In this document: positions 55,506 through 64,000 of the stretch, one piece after another
Numbering within the stretch: the first letter of the stretch is position 1
Layout: each line of letters begins with the position of its first letter
Origin: an uncultured Legionellales bacterium
GTDB taxonomy: Bacteria > Pseudomonadota > Gammaproteobacteria > UBA1113
Direction of reading: 5' to 3'
DNA length: 64,000 bases
NCBI GenBank assembly: GCA_945957175.1
Contig: CAMFJL010000007.1
Coordinates: 41,555-105,554 of the forward strand
Notes under the pieces: model-generated
What the model saw: the letters and a program-made list of their open reading frames with translations, nothing else
Told to the model about the DNA's origin: nothing
Databases searched by the model: none
Made by a program: the position numbers and the translations under genes

Positions 55506-56066
55506 ATGGCTCGCACAGAATCGACAATGCAACCCTTAGGCACTCAGGCCCCAGATTTTACCTTAACCGATGTCCGTCATCAGCAACCGCTTTCTTTGAG
55601 TGATTGTCGGGGTCCCAAGGGGACCTTGATTCTATTTACTTGTAATCACTGTCCTTTTGTGAAACATATCCTTCCTCAATTAACCCTGCAATGTCATGCT
55701 TTTTTAGCGCAAGGTATTGGCATTGTTGCGATTAATGCCAATGATATTGTCCATTATCCGGATGATGCGCCCGAGCATATGGCCAAACTAGCTATCCAAT
55801 ATGACTGGCAATTTCCCTATCTCTTTGATGAAACTCAAAATACAGCCAAAGCCTATCATGCCGCGTGTACGCCAGATTTCTTTTTATATGATGGTCATTT
55901 ACGTTTGGTTTATCGCGGTCAGTTTGATGCATCGACACCAGGTAACGCCATACCCGTTACAGGCGATAGTCTTCAAACCGCCGTTACGGCATTACTTGCC
56001 GATCAGCCTATTGATGCTGATCAAAAACCCAGCATAGGTTGTGGTATTAAATGGCGCCAATCTTAA
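55506..56066 (+). CDS. Thioredoxin-fold/AhpC-TSA-type redoxin
   Basis: A 186-aa protein: GTQAPDFTLTDVRHQQPLSL, then FTCNHCPFVKHILP (CxxC, about residues 47-50), AINANDIVHYPDDAPEHM and ACTPDFFLYDGHLRLVYRGQFD. This matches the cytosolic 'thioredoxin family protein' group with a CNHCPFV site, whose partners are unknown. AGGAGA precedes the ATG. The stop codon overlaps the convergent uvrC stop (TTAA at 56063-56066). Confidence 0.85.
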   Translation: MARTESTMQPLGTQAPDFTLTDVRHQQPLSLSDCRGPKGTLILFTCNHCPFVKHILPQLTLQCHAFLAQGIGIVAINANDIVHYPDDAPEHMAKLAIQYDWQFPYLFDETQNTAKAYHAACTPDFFLYDGHLRLVYRGQFDASTPGNAIPVTGDSLQTAVTALLADQPIDADQKPSIGCGIKWRQS

Positions 56067-57904
56067 TGCAGGTGCTGATAAATAAGCTCTGCTAATTGGC
56101 GACTGATACCTGGTACTTTTGTCAGCTCGTTGACACTGACTTTGCCTAAGTTAGGCACGCTGCCAAAACGTGCAATGAGCGCACGTCGCCGCTTAGGACC
56201 AATGCCTGGAATGTCGTCAAGTATAGAATGGCTTCTGGGTTTACGTACTTGTTTTCGTTGTGCCGTGATAGCAAACCGATGTGCCTCATCTCGAATCTGC
56301 TGCAATACATGAAGCGCAATACTATCCTCAGGTAGCTGAATACTATGGTGTCTATCTAACCAAAGCTGCTCAAAACCAGGTTTACGGGTCACACCTTTCG
56401 CAATACCCACAATAGGTATATTCAGTGCAAGCGAACTTAATACTTCATGAGCAACCTGCCATTGTCCTTTGCCACCGTCAATTAAGATGAGATCCGGCAG
56501 CAGCGCATCTTCTTTAACTAAACGTTGATAACGCCGCGTTAACACCTCGCGCATAGCTTGATAATCATCATTTTCTGCAGTTTTGATGGAAAAACGACGA
56601 TAGGCACTGGGCTCCATTCCCTGCTCGCTCATGACAACGCAGGCGCCAACTGTGCCTTCACCTTGGTAATGACTGATATCAAAACATTCGACGCGGTTCA
56701 CGGGCGATGAAAACCCTAGGGCGAGCGTAAGTTCAGACAGGCGGTCTTGCATGGTAAGCCGCTCTTGTAGACGTTGAGACAGAGCTTCTTCAGCATTTTT
56801 TATTGCAAGCATTAACCACTGCTTCTGTGTGGTTTTGGGATTAGCAAGCAAGCTGATAGGACGCTTAGACATGTCACTTAAACTATGAACCAGCGCAGCA
56901 AGCTCGGTATCAGACTCAGGTACCACAATGGTTGTGGGCCATTGTTCGGGGGATTGGGCCAGATAATGTTGGGTAATAAAGGCAGTAATGATATCCAGAG
57001 GCGACAGCCCCTGTTGTGCTTTTGGAGTATAGGTTTTATTATCAAATACATTGCCTTCGCGTATTTGTAATAGGCTCAATAAATACATACCATGCGCACA
57101 AGCAAAACCAATGACATCAACCTCACCGCGTGAAGTTAACATGTATTGTTGCTCTTGTGCTTGGCGTAATAAGCTGATCTGATCACGAAGCTTCGCTGCT
57201 GTTTCAAACTGACGGGCTCCGGCAGCCTCTTCCATGGCTTTCACCCATTCATCAATAATACTCTGATTTTTACCTTGCAAAAATAGTTTTGCAAATGCCG
57301 CTTGTTTGGCATAATCAGCTTCACTAACATATTTTACGCAAGGCGCTGTGCAACGGCCAATTTGATATTGTAAACAGGGTCTGCTGCGAAGTTTAAAGTA
57401 GCTATCAGTACAGTCACGCAATTTAAATAATTTTTGTAATAAATACAGACTCTTTCTGGCACTATATGCACTTGAAAGGGGGCCAAAATAATTACCTGGC
57501 ATCGATTGTTTTCCCCGAATAAGATTCATTCGGGGAAAAGCGTGGTGACTCATATATAAATAGGGATAACTTTTATCATCACGAAATAAAATATTATACT
57601 TGGGCTTATATTTTTTTATGAGCGTATTTTCAAGTAGTAATGCTTCTGTTTCACTTGCAGTGATTGTAACATCAATGCGATGAATGTGATTAACAAGACT
57701 TTCTGTTTTTCTGTCGATATGTTGTTTTTGAAAATAACTACTTAAACGCTTTTTAAGATTTTTAGCCTTGCCGACGTAAATAACCTCATTATCGACAGAG
57801 TACATTTGATACACACCCGTAGACGTGCTTACTGTACGTAAAAAAGCTTTGGCATCGAAGATTTTTGCGTCAAGATGTGACAATTGTTTCTTATCTGTAT
57901 CCAT
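56063..57904 (-). CDS. uvrC: Excinuclease ABC subunit C
   Basis: A 613-aa complete UvrC: GIY-YIG nuclease (about residues 24-105, GVYQMYSVDNEVIYVGKAKNLKKRL), a Cys cluster (CLQYQIGRCTAPC), UVR motif (about 205-240), the RNase H-like C-terminal nuclease (RVECFDISHYQGEGTVGACVV, LILIDGGKGQ) and two helix-hairpin-helices (DDIPGIGPKRRRALI). It makes both incisions in nucleotide excision repair. It follows the uvrY-type regulator on the same strand, the conserved arrangement in Gammaproteobacteria. Confidence 0.97.
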   Translation of the reverse strand: MDTDKKQLSHLDAKIFDAKAFLRTVSTSTGVYQMYSVDNEVIYVGKAKNLKKRLSSYFQKQHIDRKTESLVNHIHRIDVTITASETEALLLENTLIKKYKPKYNILFRDDKSYPYLYMSHHAFPRMNLIRGKQSMPGNYFGPLSSAYSARKSLYLLQKLFKLRDCTDSYFKLRSRPCLQYQIGRCTAPCVKYVSEADYAKQAAFAKLFLQGKNQSIIDEWVKAMEEAAGARQFETAAKLRDQISLLRQAQEQQYMLTSRGEVDVIGFACAHGMYLLSLLQIREGNVFDNKTYTPKAQQGLSPLDIITAFITQHYLAQSPEQWPTTIVVPESDTELAALVHSLSDMSKRPISLLANPKTTQKQWLMLAIKNAEEALSQRLQERLTMQDRLSELTLALGFSSPVNRVECFDISHYQGEGTVGACVVMSEQGMEPSAYRRFSIKTAENDDYQAMREVLTRRYQRLVKEDALLPDLILIDGGKGQWQVAHEVLSSLALNIPIVGIAKGVTRKPGFEQLWLDRHHSIQLPEDSIALHVLQQIRDEAHRFAITAQRKQVRKPRSHSILDDIPGIGPKRRRALIARFGSVPNLGKVSVNELTKVPGISRQLAELIYQHLH

Positions 57905-58025
57905 TGCTCAACCAGGAGATGTATATATCTGAGTCATTTGAAAATACTGATTTTTTGACTATGTCCTTTCCTCTTACTGAGGACGGTGGCCGAAAACCAG
58001 ATGAGGGAGAGCAATGAAGAGCCTA

Positions 58026-58676
58026 TCACCCTGTACTCTGATCGGTTTCCACCAACCCATACGTCATAGCCAGGCGGGCCAATTCCACATCGCCTTTAAT
58101 ATTTAATTTTTTAAAAACACGATATCGATAACCATTAACCGTTTTACTATCAATACATAATTTTTGTGCAATGGCTGGTGCTTTCATACCGGCAACGACC
58201 ATCATAACAACTTGAAGTTCACGCTCAGATAACGCCTCAAAAGGTGACTTATCCGCAATATCTAAATGCCGGATAGCAAGTTTTTGAGCAACTTCATGGC
58301 TAAAATAGCGCTCGCCACGGTAAACGGCACGAATGGCTTTCACCATTTCGTTAACATTAGCGCCCTTGGTAATATAACCACAGCCACCTGCTTGAATTAA
58401 ACGAGAGGGAAATAAATCATCATCAAAACCAGATAGACCTAGGACTTTAACGCCCGGTGCAACTCTCGTCATCTTACGCGTTGCTTCAATGCCACCAATA
58501 CCTGGCATGCTCATGTCCATAAGGACCACATTAGGCTTTTGTTTTTGCACGAATAGCAAGGCGTCTTCACCCGACCTTGCCTCACCCAGCACACTGATAT
58601 CTTTGACTTCTTCCAAAAGCTTTTTTACGCCTAAGCGCACGATGTCGTGGTCGTCAACCAGCAATACAGTAATCAC
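58026..58676 (-). CDS. uvrY: GacA/UvrY/LetA-family response regulator
   Basis: A 216-aa protein: receiver domain (VLLVDDHDIVRLGVKKLL, phospho-Asp in VVLMDMSMPGIGG at about residue 54) and a C-terminal LuxR helix-turn-helix (SERELQVVMMVVAGMKAPAIA...SKTVNGYRYRVFKKLNIKG). The start is read as GTG 58676 because GGAG lies eight bases upstream; the GTG at 58682 is too close. Legionella LetA, paired with LetS, activates small RNAs that antagonise CsrA, and csrA is in this window. uvrC lies 121 bp downstream, probably in the same operon. Confidence 0.93.
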   Translation of the reverse strand: MITVLLVDDHDIVRLGVKKLLEEVKDISVLGEARSGEDALLFVQKQKPNVVLMDMSMPGIGGIEATRKMTRVAPGVKVLGLSGFDDDLFPSRLIQAGGCGYITKGANVNEMVKAIRAVYRGERYFSHEVAQKLAIRHLDIADKSPFEALSERELQVVMMVVAGMKAPAIAQKLCIDSKTVNGYRYRVFKKLNIKGDVELARLAMTYGLVETDQSTG

Positions 58677-58949
58677 TATCACTACTCCAGGATGCGGCTA
58701 TGTCACCTTGCCCGCTTTATTTATAAAACCGAAAACAAAGGTCAGTGTATAAAATCATCCTTGTGATACGATAAGGCCAGTCAATATAAATGAACTGCCC
58801 CTCTCCAACGTAAGCTCGCCATGCACACAAACGCCCCGAACCCACGTGGTACTCACACAGTATAAAAGTGAAGTTATCCAATTGCAAGATTGTCACATAC
58901 AACCGCCACTTCTCTAGACTAAGCATATACATTCAAGTTACAGTCATCA

Positions 58950-59099
58950 TCACCTAAGCAACAGCAAGATAATGACGATAACCAATAATGTACCAACCAA
59001 GCCGCCAGGCCAATACCCCCAGCTTACGCTATGCGGCCATATCGGCAGAACACCAAGTAACATGAGGATAAGAAGAATCACTAATATGGTGCGTAACAT
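58950..59099 (-). CDS. DUF3309-type small membrane protein, 49 aa
   Basis: Start MLRTILVILLILMLLGVLP at 59099, with AAGGGG seven bases upstream. Two hydrophobic stretches flank WPHSVSWGYWPGGLVG, matching the DUF3309 pattern (LLGxLPxWPHSxxWGYxPSG). These inner-membrane peptides are common in proteobacteria, often near stress-related genes. No function is known. Confidence 0.8.
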   Translation of the reverse strand: MLRTILVILLILMLLGVLPIWPHSVSWGYWPGGLVGTLLVIVIILLLLR

Positions 59100-59132
59100 A
59101 TCGTAGCCCCTTATGACATTTTCACGATACAT

Positions 59133-59531
59133 ACATCGATAACTAAAGTATAGTCTGTGATCTCATCATGTTGTGAATATTCTGATAAACTATCAGTTTA
59201 ATACATGATTTTTTTATACTCTATTTTTTATGGCTTATATTCCAACGCAATCTATCATTAACATAACGCATAGTTAGTTTTATAGAAGTGTTTTTATTCA
59301 TTCAAAAAACTTTTCTGATTCATCTATTTGTGGATAATGAGCGCTTTGTTCAAAGACATGAAGTTTTAATTTTATAAACTTGTTTTTGAGAGACGCCCAT
59401 AATACGGGAGGAAGTACATAGTCGTATAAACCCATTGCGACAAAAATTTGACACTCCATAAAGACACATCATGCAGTTGAATAAAAAGAAATATCGAGCC
59501 AATCTTTATCATTATGAATACCCTAAAAGCC
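59133..59531. other. AT-rich gap, no gene seen
   Basis: About 400 bp, AT-rich, with no supported frame of useful length, RNA gene or repeat on either strand. Confidence 0.5.
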
Positions 59532-59560
59532 TTGACAATTTGTCGTTTTTCTTGTTATTT
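59532..59560 (+). promoter_or_regulatory. Promoter of the metzincin gene
   Basis: Consensus TTGACA (59532-59537), a 17-bp spacer and TTATTT (59555-59560), about 31 bp before the first ATG. Confidence 0.55.
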
Positions 59561-59591
59561 TGTATTTTTTTAGTACAAATGGTTAAAATCT

Positions 59592-61704
59592 ATGCCCAAG
59601 TCTAAACCTATGTCAGTACCCGCACCCAAAAGTATAAATACGCATGATGATATCACCGATCCCAAAGAATATCATTTCGCAGTGCTTCCTCCCAATGAAA
59701 ACCCACCTTTTTCAGCAGGACAGACGGTTCGTTATCTTGTTGTAACCCGGAAGGTATTTTCAGGACCCGTTCTCCAACAATTCGCTCGGGAAATCGAAGC
59801 CTTAGGGAGTCCTGTAGGACCTAGTCTACCAGCAAGTTCGCAAGCATTTACTGACATTCTACAAGAACTCGAACAAAGCATTAATTTACACTTTGAGCCT
59901 ACAAGAGATCCCCTTAAGGCAGATATTTGGTTTGTTAGCAAGCAAGAACCAGACGCATTAACAGGTATCTTCAAAAGGATAGCTTTTCTTTTCGGGGATG
60001 ATTCCCTAAGTCATGCATCCGGATTTAATCTGCCCATTAAACTTAATGGTTCGCCCCGCCAATTAGTTGCCATCAGTAGTAGCATAAGCAAATTTGCTAA
60101 AGGCTCATTGGGCCGTCATGTCAATTGCCATGAAATCTTACATGCCCTAGGTTTAAAGCATGCACAAGCCTTACAGGCAAACGATCAATCGCCTTATCTT
60201 CCGAGCCATGCACAATCCCTAACTGTGATGAATTATCCCAGGGAGCCTGAAGGGACACCCGTCGCACATTATCAAACCCTAGCTAACGGACCCTTGCCCG
60301 TAGATATTAAGGCATTACAAATACTCTATGGTGCACGTAACGTTAACCCTCAGGATTTTCAAGTTTCTGGGTTACCCGTATATTTGCATGACACCAGATG
60401 GATTCGAATATGGACTACTAGTCAGAGCCTTACCACCCAATCGGCACACTAATAATACCTTCACAATTACCGAGTCTGTCGATTGCCGACTGAAATTGCC
60501 AAGCGACTCATTCATGCCCCATATGATGGGCAGCACCACGCTATATATACCGTCAGAACTTGGTTTTAGTCAGATTACTTTACATGATGGCAATGACTTT
60601 ATTAGCCTAGGGGACGTGCCGCCAGATGGTTTGGTACTTAAGACAGGCGGTGGGCGAGACACGATAGAGCTTCTGCTATCACTATCTCAGGAGAATGCAG
60701 GAACTGTGGTGATTGACATAGGTGAACCCGATAAAAGCACCTTAGTTATACCGTGCCCCACGCCACTTGTATTGACAGAGATTGGGCCTACTAAGCTATG
60801 TAGTACGTCATCGTCAAATACCTTGCTTCAGTGCGATGACGCTACAGCCATCCTATGCAATATGTCGCCATCACAAGTAGAACAACATCTACAAGGCTTA
60901 CCCCTAAGCTATTCACAGGCACTCTATGATAAGTTGCTCAATATTAATCGCCAGAGCACTCTGTTGACATCAACCTCCATAGGGCTTGGTTTATTGGTAT
61001 TAGCGCTGTCTGCTGGTTTTTTCAAATCAGAAATAAAAGCCTATGTAGATAAGCAGCTTAAAAAAAATCTACCAAATTCACGCGATTGGATATCCAGCTT
61101 AGAGGCACAGATATCTTCTATGGTAATGCACATTGCAGTGCTGCATCAGCTCCCTCCCAATGTGGCATATGCTCACACTCTTGGGCAAGTTATAAGAGCA
61201 TCAGTGAACATAAGTCGATCGTTTTCAAAAACTGACTACACAGTGCAACTGCATTTGGCGCATAGCGCTACCCCACAATCGATTAGGCAAACAGATGAAT
61301 CAGAACCCGCTCGCCAACGCTACCGTGGCCAAGATGTCATTTTGTTGATTATACTACTGCACAGTATGTTTTTGCCTTTTATTCTATTTGACTCGCGTTC
61401 TATGATCTTAGCCAAGATGGCTATAGAATTCATGATGAGTTTTTTATTTTCTGTTGTTCAATCTTACAACGACTATAAACCACATAATACTGTAAATACA
61501 TCGAGACTTTCTACTAGTTGTATCGTAGCACAAGGTCTTTGGAAGGGCACACAAAATGGTATATTAGGCATCGTTCGTAATTTTCCAGGTGGTGGAATCG
61601 TACTTGATGCGCTTAATCTTTGTGAGCATAATTGGGATAAAATAGAACAATCTAGATTGCAATCTTCTAATCCTACTTCAGCACGCTCGTACAAAGCTAG
61701 ATAA
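59592..61704 (+). pseudogene. Metzincin (serralysin-like) metalloprotease with a frameshift
   Basis: The first frame (59592-60452) has the zinc motif HEILHALGLKH (HExxHxxGxxH, about residues 179-189), the Met-turn VMNYPRE and the LQILYGARN segment of M10 serralysins. It is then read out of frame. The +1 frame, open from 60304 to 61704, continues with FTITES, a short RTX-like LHDGNDFISL / GGGRDTIELLL region, a hydrophobic helix (GLGLLVLALSAGFF) and a C-terminal hydrophobic hairpin (DVILLIILLHSMFLPFILF). The switch is between 60304 and 60449, probably near 60393. Joined, the product would be about 703 aa. It may be a decayed gene, a programmed frameshift or a sequencing error. No signal peptide. 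Confidence 0.7.
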
Positions 61705-61892
61705 ATTTTATATTTTTGGGTGTCGATCGCGTGAATGATGCTAGAACTTTTGTATGCTCTCATCGCTTGCTAACTGAATCAAAGGACCCAGCAATTAACA
61801 TCTGGGTCTTTACCACTCAAAGTTAACTATATATCACGTCGGTCTACATGACGATGATAAATTTTGTTGCATTTTGACGTTTTTCGCATGCA

Positions 61893-62237
61893 TCAGCCTT
61901 TAGCAAGGAAACGGGTGCTTGCAACATGGTTGAGTGTCTGTATTTTTTGATCTTGTGACAGTGTGCCCCAAGCTTTAGAAAAATCTTGTTGTGCTTGCTG
62001 TTGAACCGCAGTTTTATCGCTATTTTTCAAGCCCTGATAAAACACGTTAACATGACCTGGCTTTTCTACTGGATCCAACGTATACCAATACTTCCATGCA
62101 GGCGTAAGCTGTGGATGCTCCTTCATATTTATCGTTGTCGATACCATACCCGTAGCTACCGAAGGATAAGCAAAAACAGACGTGTTGCTTAATAACGTCA
62201 AAGCGATAAATCCCTGCATCATCCTATTATGTACCAT
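61893..62237 (-). CDS. Exported hypothetical protein, 114 aa
   Basis: ATG 62237 has GGAG eight bases upstream. A signal peptide (MMQGFIALTLLSNTSVFA) is followed by an alpha-helical domain (about 50-110) with HVNVFYQGLKNSDKTAVQQQAQQDFSKAW. No family recognised; probably periplasmic. Convergent with the metzincin gene. Confidence 0.6.
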   Translation of the reverse strand: MVHNRMMQGFIALTLLSNTSVFAYPSVATGMVSTTINMKEHPQLTPAWKYWYTLDPVEKPGHVNVFYQGLKNSDKTAVQQQAQQDFSKAWGTLSQDQKIQTLNHVASTRFLAKG

Positions 62238-62478
62238 GGTAACGTCTCCAAAAGTTAATTAGGTCTATTTAAATCCATCCTGCATACCTATTTTTAGGCA
62301 CCAAATAATCAAAAATCTGATTTATTTAATATTAACCAGCCTTAATCCTAGTCTATTTTTACGAAAATGCTAGTCAGTTTAAGGTACTTACCTAGCAGTA
62401 TATAATCACAAAGGGCAATAAACGCTGATAGATACTCAAAAGCCTACAGATACATGACTTTAATTCCTCCTAAAGCCT

Positions 62479-62510
62479 TGGAATCAACACATCTTGTGTT
62501 GGTATCCCAA
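62479..62510. other. Bulged hairpin in the 62238-62595 gap
   Basis: Core CAACACA-TCT-TGTGTTG (62485-62501) with outer TTGG/CCAA pairing. The rest of this 358-bp gap has no supported gene apart from possible codons preceding the truncated antitoxin. Confidence 0.4.
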
Positions 62511-62595
62511 TCTCTACCCCACTATTCAGGTGAACCTCTTGATACCATGTGAAACACGGCAAGTATAAATTGAATAGTTTCGATTACAGGCGCAT

Positions 62596-62826
62596 GTGTA
62601 TGATTATTGTACTAATCAATTTGAAACGGGTGATACTGCCTATATTGCGAAAGCGCTTGGTGTCGTCGCTCGTGCCAAAGGTATGACCGAAATAGCCAAA
62701 GAAACAGGTCTATCACGAGAACAACTGTACCGCTCTTTTAGCGAAAAAGGTAATCCTACCCTACAAACGACGCTCAAAGTGATGCATGCGATTGGACTTG
62801 ATATGACTGCAAAGGTACATGTATAG
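62596..62826 (+). pseudogene. Addiction-module antidote-like protein (N-terminally truncated, orphan)
   Basis: From about FETGDTAYIAKALGVVARAKG onward it matches the HigA2-like 'putative addiction module antidote' family: a short helix, then the HTH in EIAKETGLSREQLYRSFSEKGNPTLQTTLKVMHAIGL. Family members have about 20-25 extra N-terminal residues (an EYLxxxEAIAAYLN-type segment), missing here because of an in-frame stop at 62575; the only start is a GTG at 62596 without a ribosome site. No RelE-type toxin gene is adjacent. Likely a decayed toxin-antitoxin remnant. Confidence 0.65.
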
Positions 62827-62899
62827 TACGATAAAAATGAAACAATTTGAATTTATTTGAACGTGATGAAATTCTAAAGGGACTAATTAATAGTTACAT

Positions 62900-62962
62900 G
62901 CGTGGAATTATGCTTATTGACAGTAACCTTGTCTACCTTTATGCATAAGTCCCACGCTTTTT
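62900..62962 (+). terminator. Long stem-loop followed by T-run
   Basis: GCGTGG... (62900 on) pairs with ...CCCACGC (62951-62957), extending through ATGC/GCAT with small mismatches, loop about 26 nt, then TTTTT. Likely an intrinsic terminator for the antidote-like gene. Confidence 0.5.
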
Positions 62963-63077
62963 AACGCCATCCGCAGTATCAAGGAATAATGTTTTATTTT
63001 AGATTACTTAACATTATGCTACTCTCACCTAAGAGATATAGACAATAATCACTTTTACTTAATGCAGGAGGTCAGCA

Positions 63078-63806
63078 TTGATTCATACCAACCTTATCCC
63101 AAGTTGGCCGAAAGAACGTGACCTTGCCTGCTATGAGCTATTTACTGGCCTGGATTTTGAAAAAGAAATATTAGATGACATGGCCTGGATAGACATCGGT
63201 TGTAGAACTGGCAAAGCCCTAAGCCAAATACGAAAAAAATCTAAAGCTATCTTGTTAGGCGTGAACGCGCATCCTATTCGTGTGCGGCCTGGCATTATCT
63301 CTATCTCTGCCACGCTACCTGAGGATACTGACATATATGAAAAATATAAAAATAAAATGGATCTTGTCACCGATATTCACGGTGCAGTCTCCTACTGCAG
63401 TAACCCATTAGAAGCGCTTATTTATGAAGCATGTTTGTTAAAACATAATGCACAGGCGATTATTGTTACACTTGAACATAGAATGGGAGAACCATCATCG
63501 GATGTTTTTAAAAAGATTGAGAATTTCTTTAAAAACACCATGAATCAAACTATTGAATTTCAACCATTCCCCAGCTATTCAGACAATAGCAAGACACTCA
63601 TCCATACTATGCGAATAACCATCAAAGGTAAGTGTCATTCAACATTAAGCCTAAATAACTTATTTTTAGAAGCACGACAGTATATTGGTGAAATGAGAAA
63701 AAATAAAGTAATCTCCGAGGCTAAAGATAAAAGCGCGCAAGTTTGGCAAATACTATATCGTAAAAACAAAACCTCATTGAACAACAGTCATTGCGAGCCG
63801 TTCTAG
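63078..63806 (+). CDS. SAM-methyltransferase-like protein, TTG start
   Basis: A 242-aa protein whose start is TTG 63078, decided by a perfect AGGAGGT five bases upstream. DMAWIDIGCRTGKALSQIR (about residues 35-53) looks like motif I (DxGCGxG) of class I methyltransferases, and the domain continues with alternating strands and helices (MDLVTDIHGAVSYCSNPLEALIYEA). Motif I has Arg in place of the usual second Gly, so binding is uncertain. The C-terminus is Lys/Asn-rich. Substrate unknown. Confidence 0.6.
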   Translation: MIHTNLIPSWPKERDLACYELFTGLDFEKEILDDMAWIDIGCRTGKALSQIRKKSKAILLGVNAHPIRVRPGIISISATLPEDTDIYEKYKNKMDLVTDIHGAVSYCSNPLEALIYEACLLKHNAQAIIVTLEHRMGEPSSDVFKKIENFFKNTMNQTIEFQPFPSYSDNSKTLIHTMRITIKGKCHSTLSLNNLFLEARQYIGEMRKNKVISEAKDKSAQVWQILYRKNKTSLNNSHCEPF

Positions 63807-63842
63807 CCGGTGTGGCAAGTACGCTACCTTTTCTTCAGATAT

Positions 63843-63876
63843 AAAAAAAGCCACCCCTTGGGTGGCCTTTTTTTAT
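63843..63876. terminator. Strong bidirectional intrinsic terminator
   Basis: GCCACCC-CTT-GGGTGGC stem (63850-63866) flanked by an A-run on the left and a T-run on the right. Confidence 0.9.
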
Positions 63877-63905
63877 ACAAGACTAGATAAGGCAGGGATT
63901 GATTC

Positions 63906-63977
63906 GGGCCATCCTGGCCCTCACCCTTTCGGGGCGCTGCCAAAGGCAGCGTCCAAAACGGCTTTCCTGCCGTTTTG
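63906..63977. repeat. GC-rich array of three hairpins at the right edge
   Basis: Three perfect stems in a row: GGGCCA-TCC-TGGCCC (63906-63920), CGCTGCC-AAA-GGCAGCG (63935-63951) and CAAAACGGC/GCCGTTTTG (63954-63977, loop TTTCCT). They are much more GC-rich than the neighbourhood. This resembles a dispersed element often seen beside tRNA genes in Gammaproteobacteria; a tRNA may lie just past the edge, but none is in the window. Confidence 0.55.
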
Positions 63978-64000
63978 TCGAACCAGGATTCTCTAAGTAC

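Noticed and set aside
58717..58932. 71-codon minus-strand frame upstream of the uvrY-type gene
   Set aside because: No ribosome site, irregular composition with many Cys/Trp/Tyr; likely chance.

Overview
The window looks like part of the chromosome of a Legionellales-type gammaproteobacterium (Legionella/Coxiella/Berkiella/Aquicella-like), AT-rich and probably host-associated. The evidence is the gene set: a recA-recX-alaS-lysC-csrA cluster, a letA(uvrY)-uvrC pair, a legiolysin-type 4-hydroxyphenylpyruvate dioxygenase next to maleylacetoacetate isomerase, a leucine dehydrogenase beside an alpha-keto acid dehydrogenase operon, a CofE-like protein overlapping anmK, and several large eukaryotic-like proteins (ankyrin, U-box). 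The species cannot be named from the sequence alone. No rRNA, recognisable tRNA or CRISPR array was seen.

Layout. 1-3570: partial anmK, a CofE-like gene, a GGA-rich segment that may be a Csr/Rsm-type RNA or leader, and small envelope proteins. 3812-7387: a 1191-aa ankyrin protein. 7568-9036: a CNNM/CorC membrane protein, possibly translationally coupled to a 45-codon ORF. 9040-17345: a mobile unit. Its core is a compact Tn3-family transposon (tyrosine recombinase plus 1031-aa transposase) between 59-bp inverted repeats, but a third transposon end lies at 17345. The 5-bp target duplication AAACA flanks the OUTER pair of ends, so the whole 8.3 kb, including a U-box effector-like gene and a 5'-truncated SDR gene, appears to have moved as one unit. 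17459-27763: accessory genes, including an APH-like kinase, an SRPBCC protein, a serine resolvase with a candidate recombination site and an unknown partner gene, a HigBA-type toxin-antitoxin pair, an SDR, and a two-gene unit encoding a membrane protein and a 1413-aa helical/ankyrin-like protein.

28016-43706: mostly housekeeping and metabolic genes: rluD, pgeF, tyrosine catabolism (hpd, maiA), a papain-like amidase, secF with a VanX-type dipeptidase and rdgC, lnt, ybeD, a SIMPL-like protein, and ldh-pdhABC. 43860-46034: two tandem paralogous lipoproteins and an unknown helical protein. 46145-58676: conserved core, with peroxiredoxin, csrA, lysC, alaS, recX, recA, rimK, xseA, a thioredoxin-fold protein, uvrC and the GacA-family regulator. 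The window therefore holds both the CsrA effector and the response regulator that normally controls its antagonist RNAs. 58950-64000: a DUF3309 peptide, a frameshifted metzincin protease, small secreted and antitoxin-like genes, a methyltransferase-like gene with a TTG start, a strong terminator and a GC-rich hairpin array at the right edge.

The most notable feature is the 9040-17345 unit, a Tn3-family element that seems to have captured a eukaryotic-type E3-ligase-like gene. That gene has its own promoter, in which a perfect inverted repeat fills the whole -35/-10 spacer, and contains two blocks of in-frame tandem repeats.
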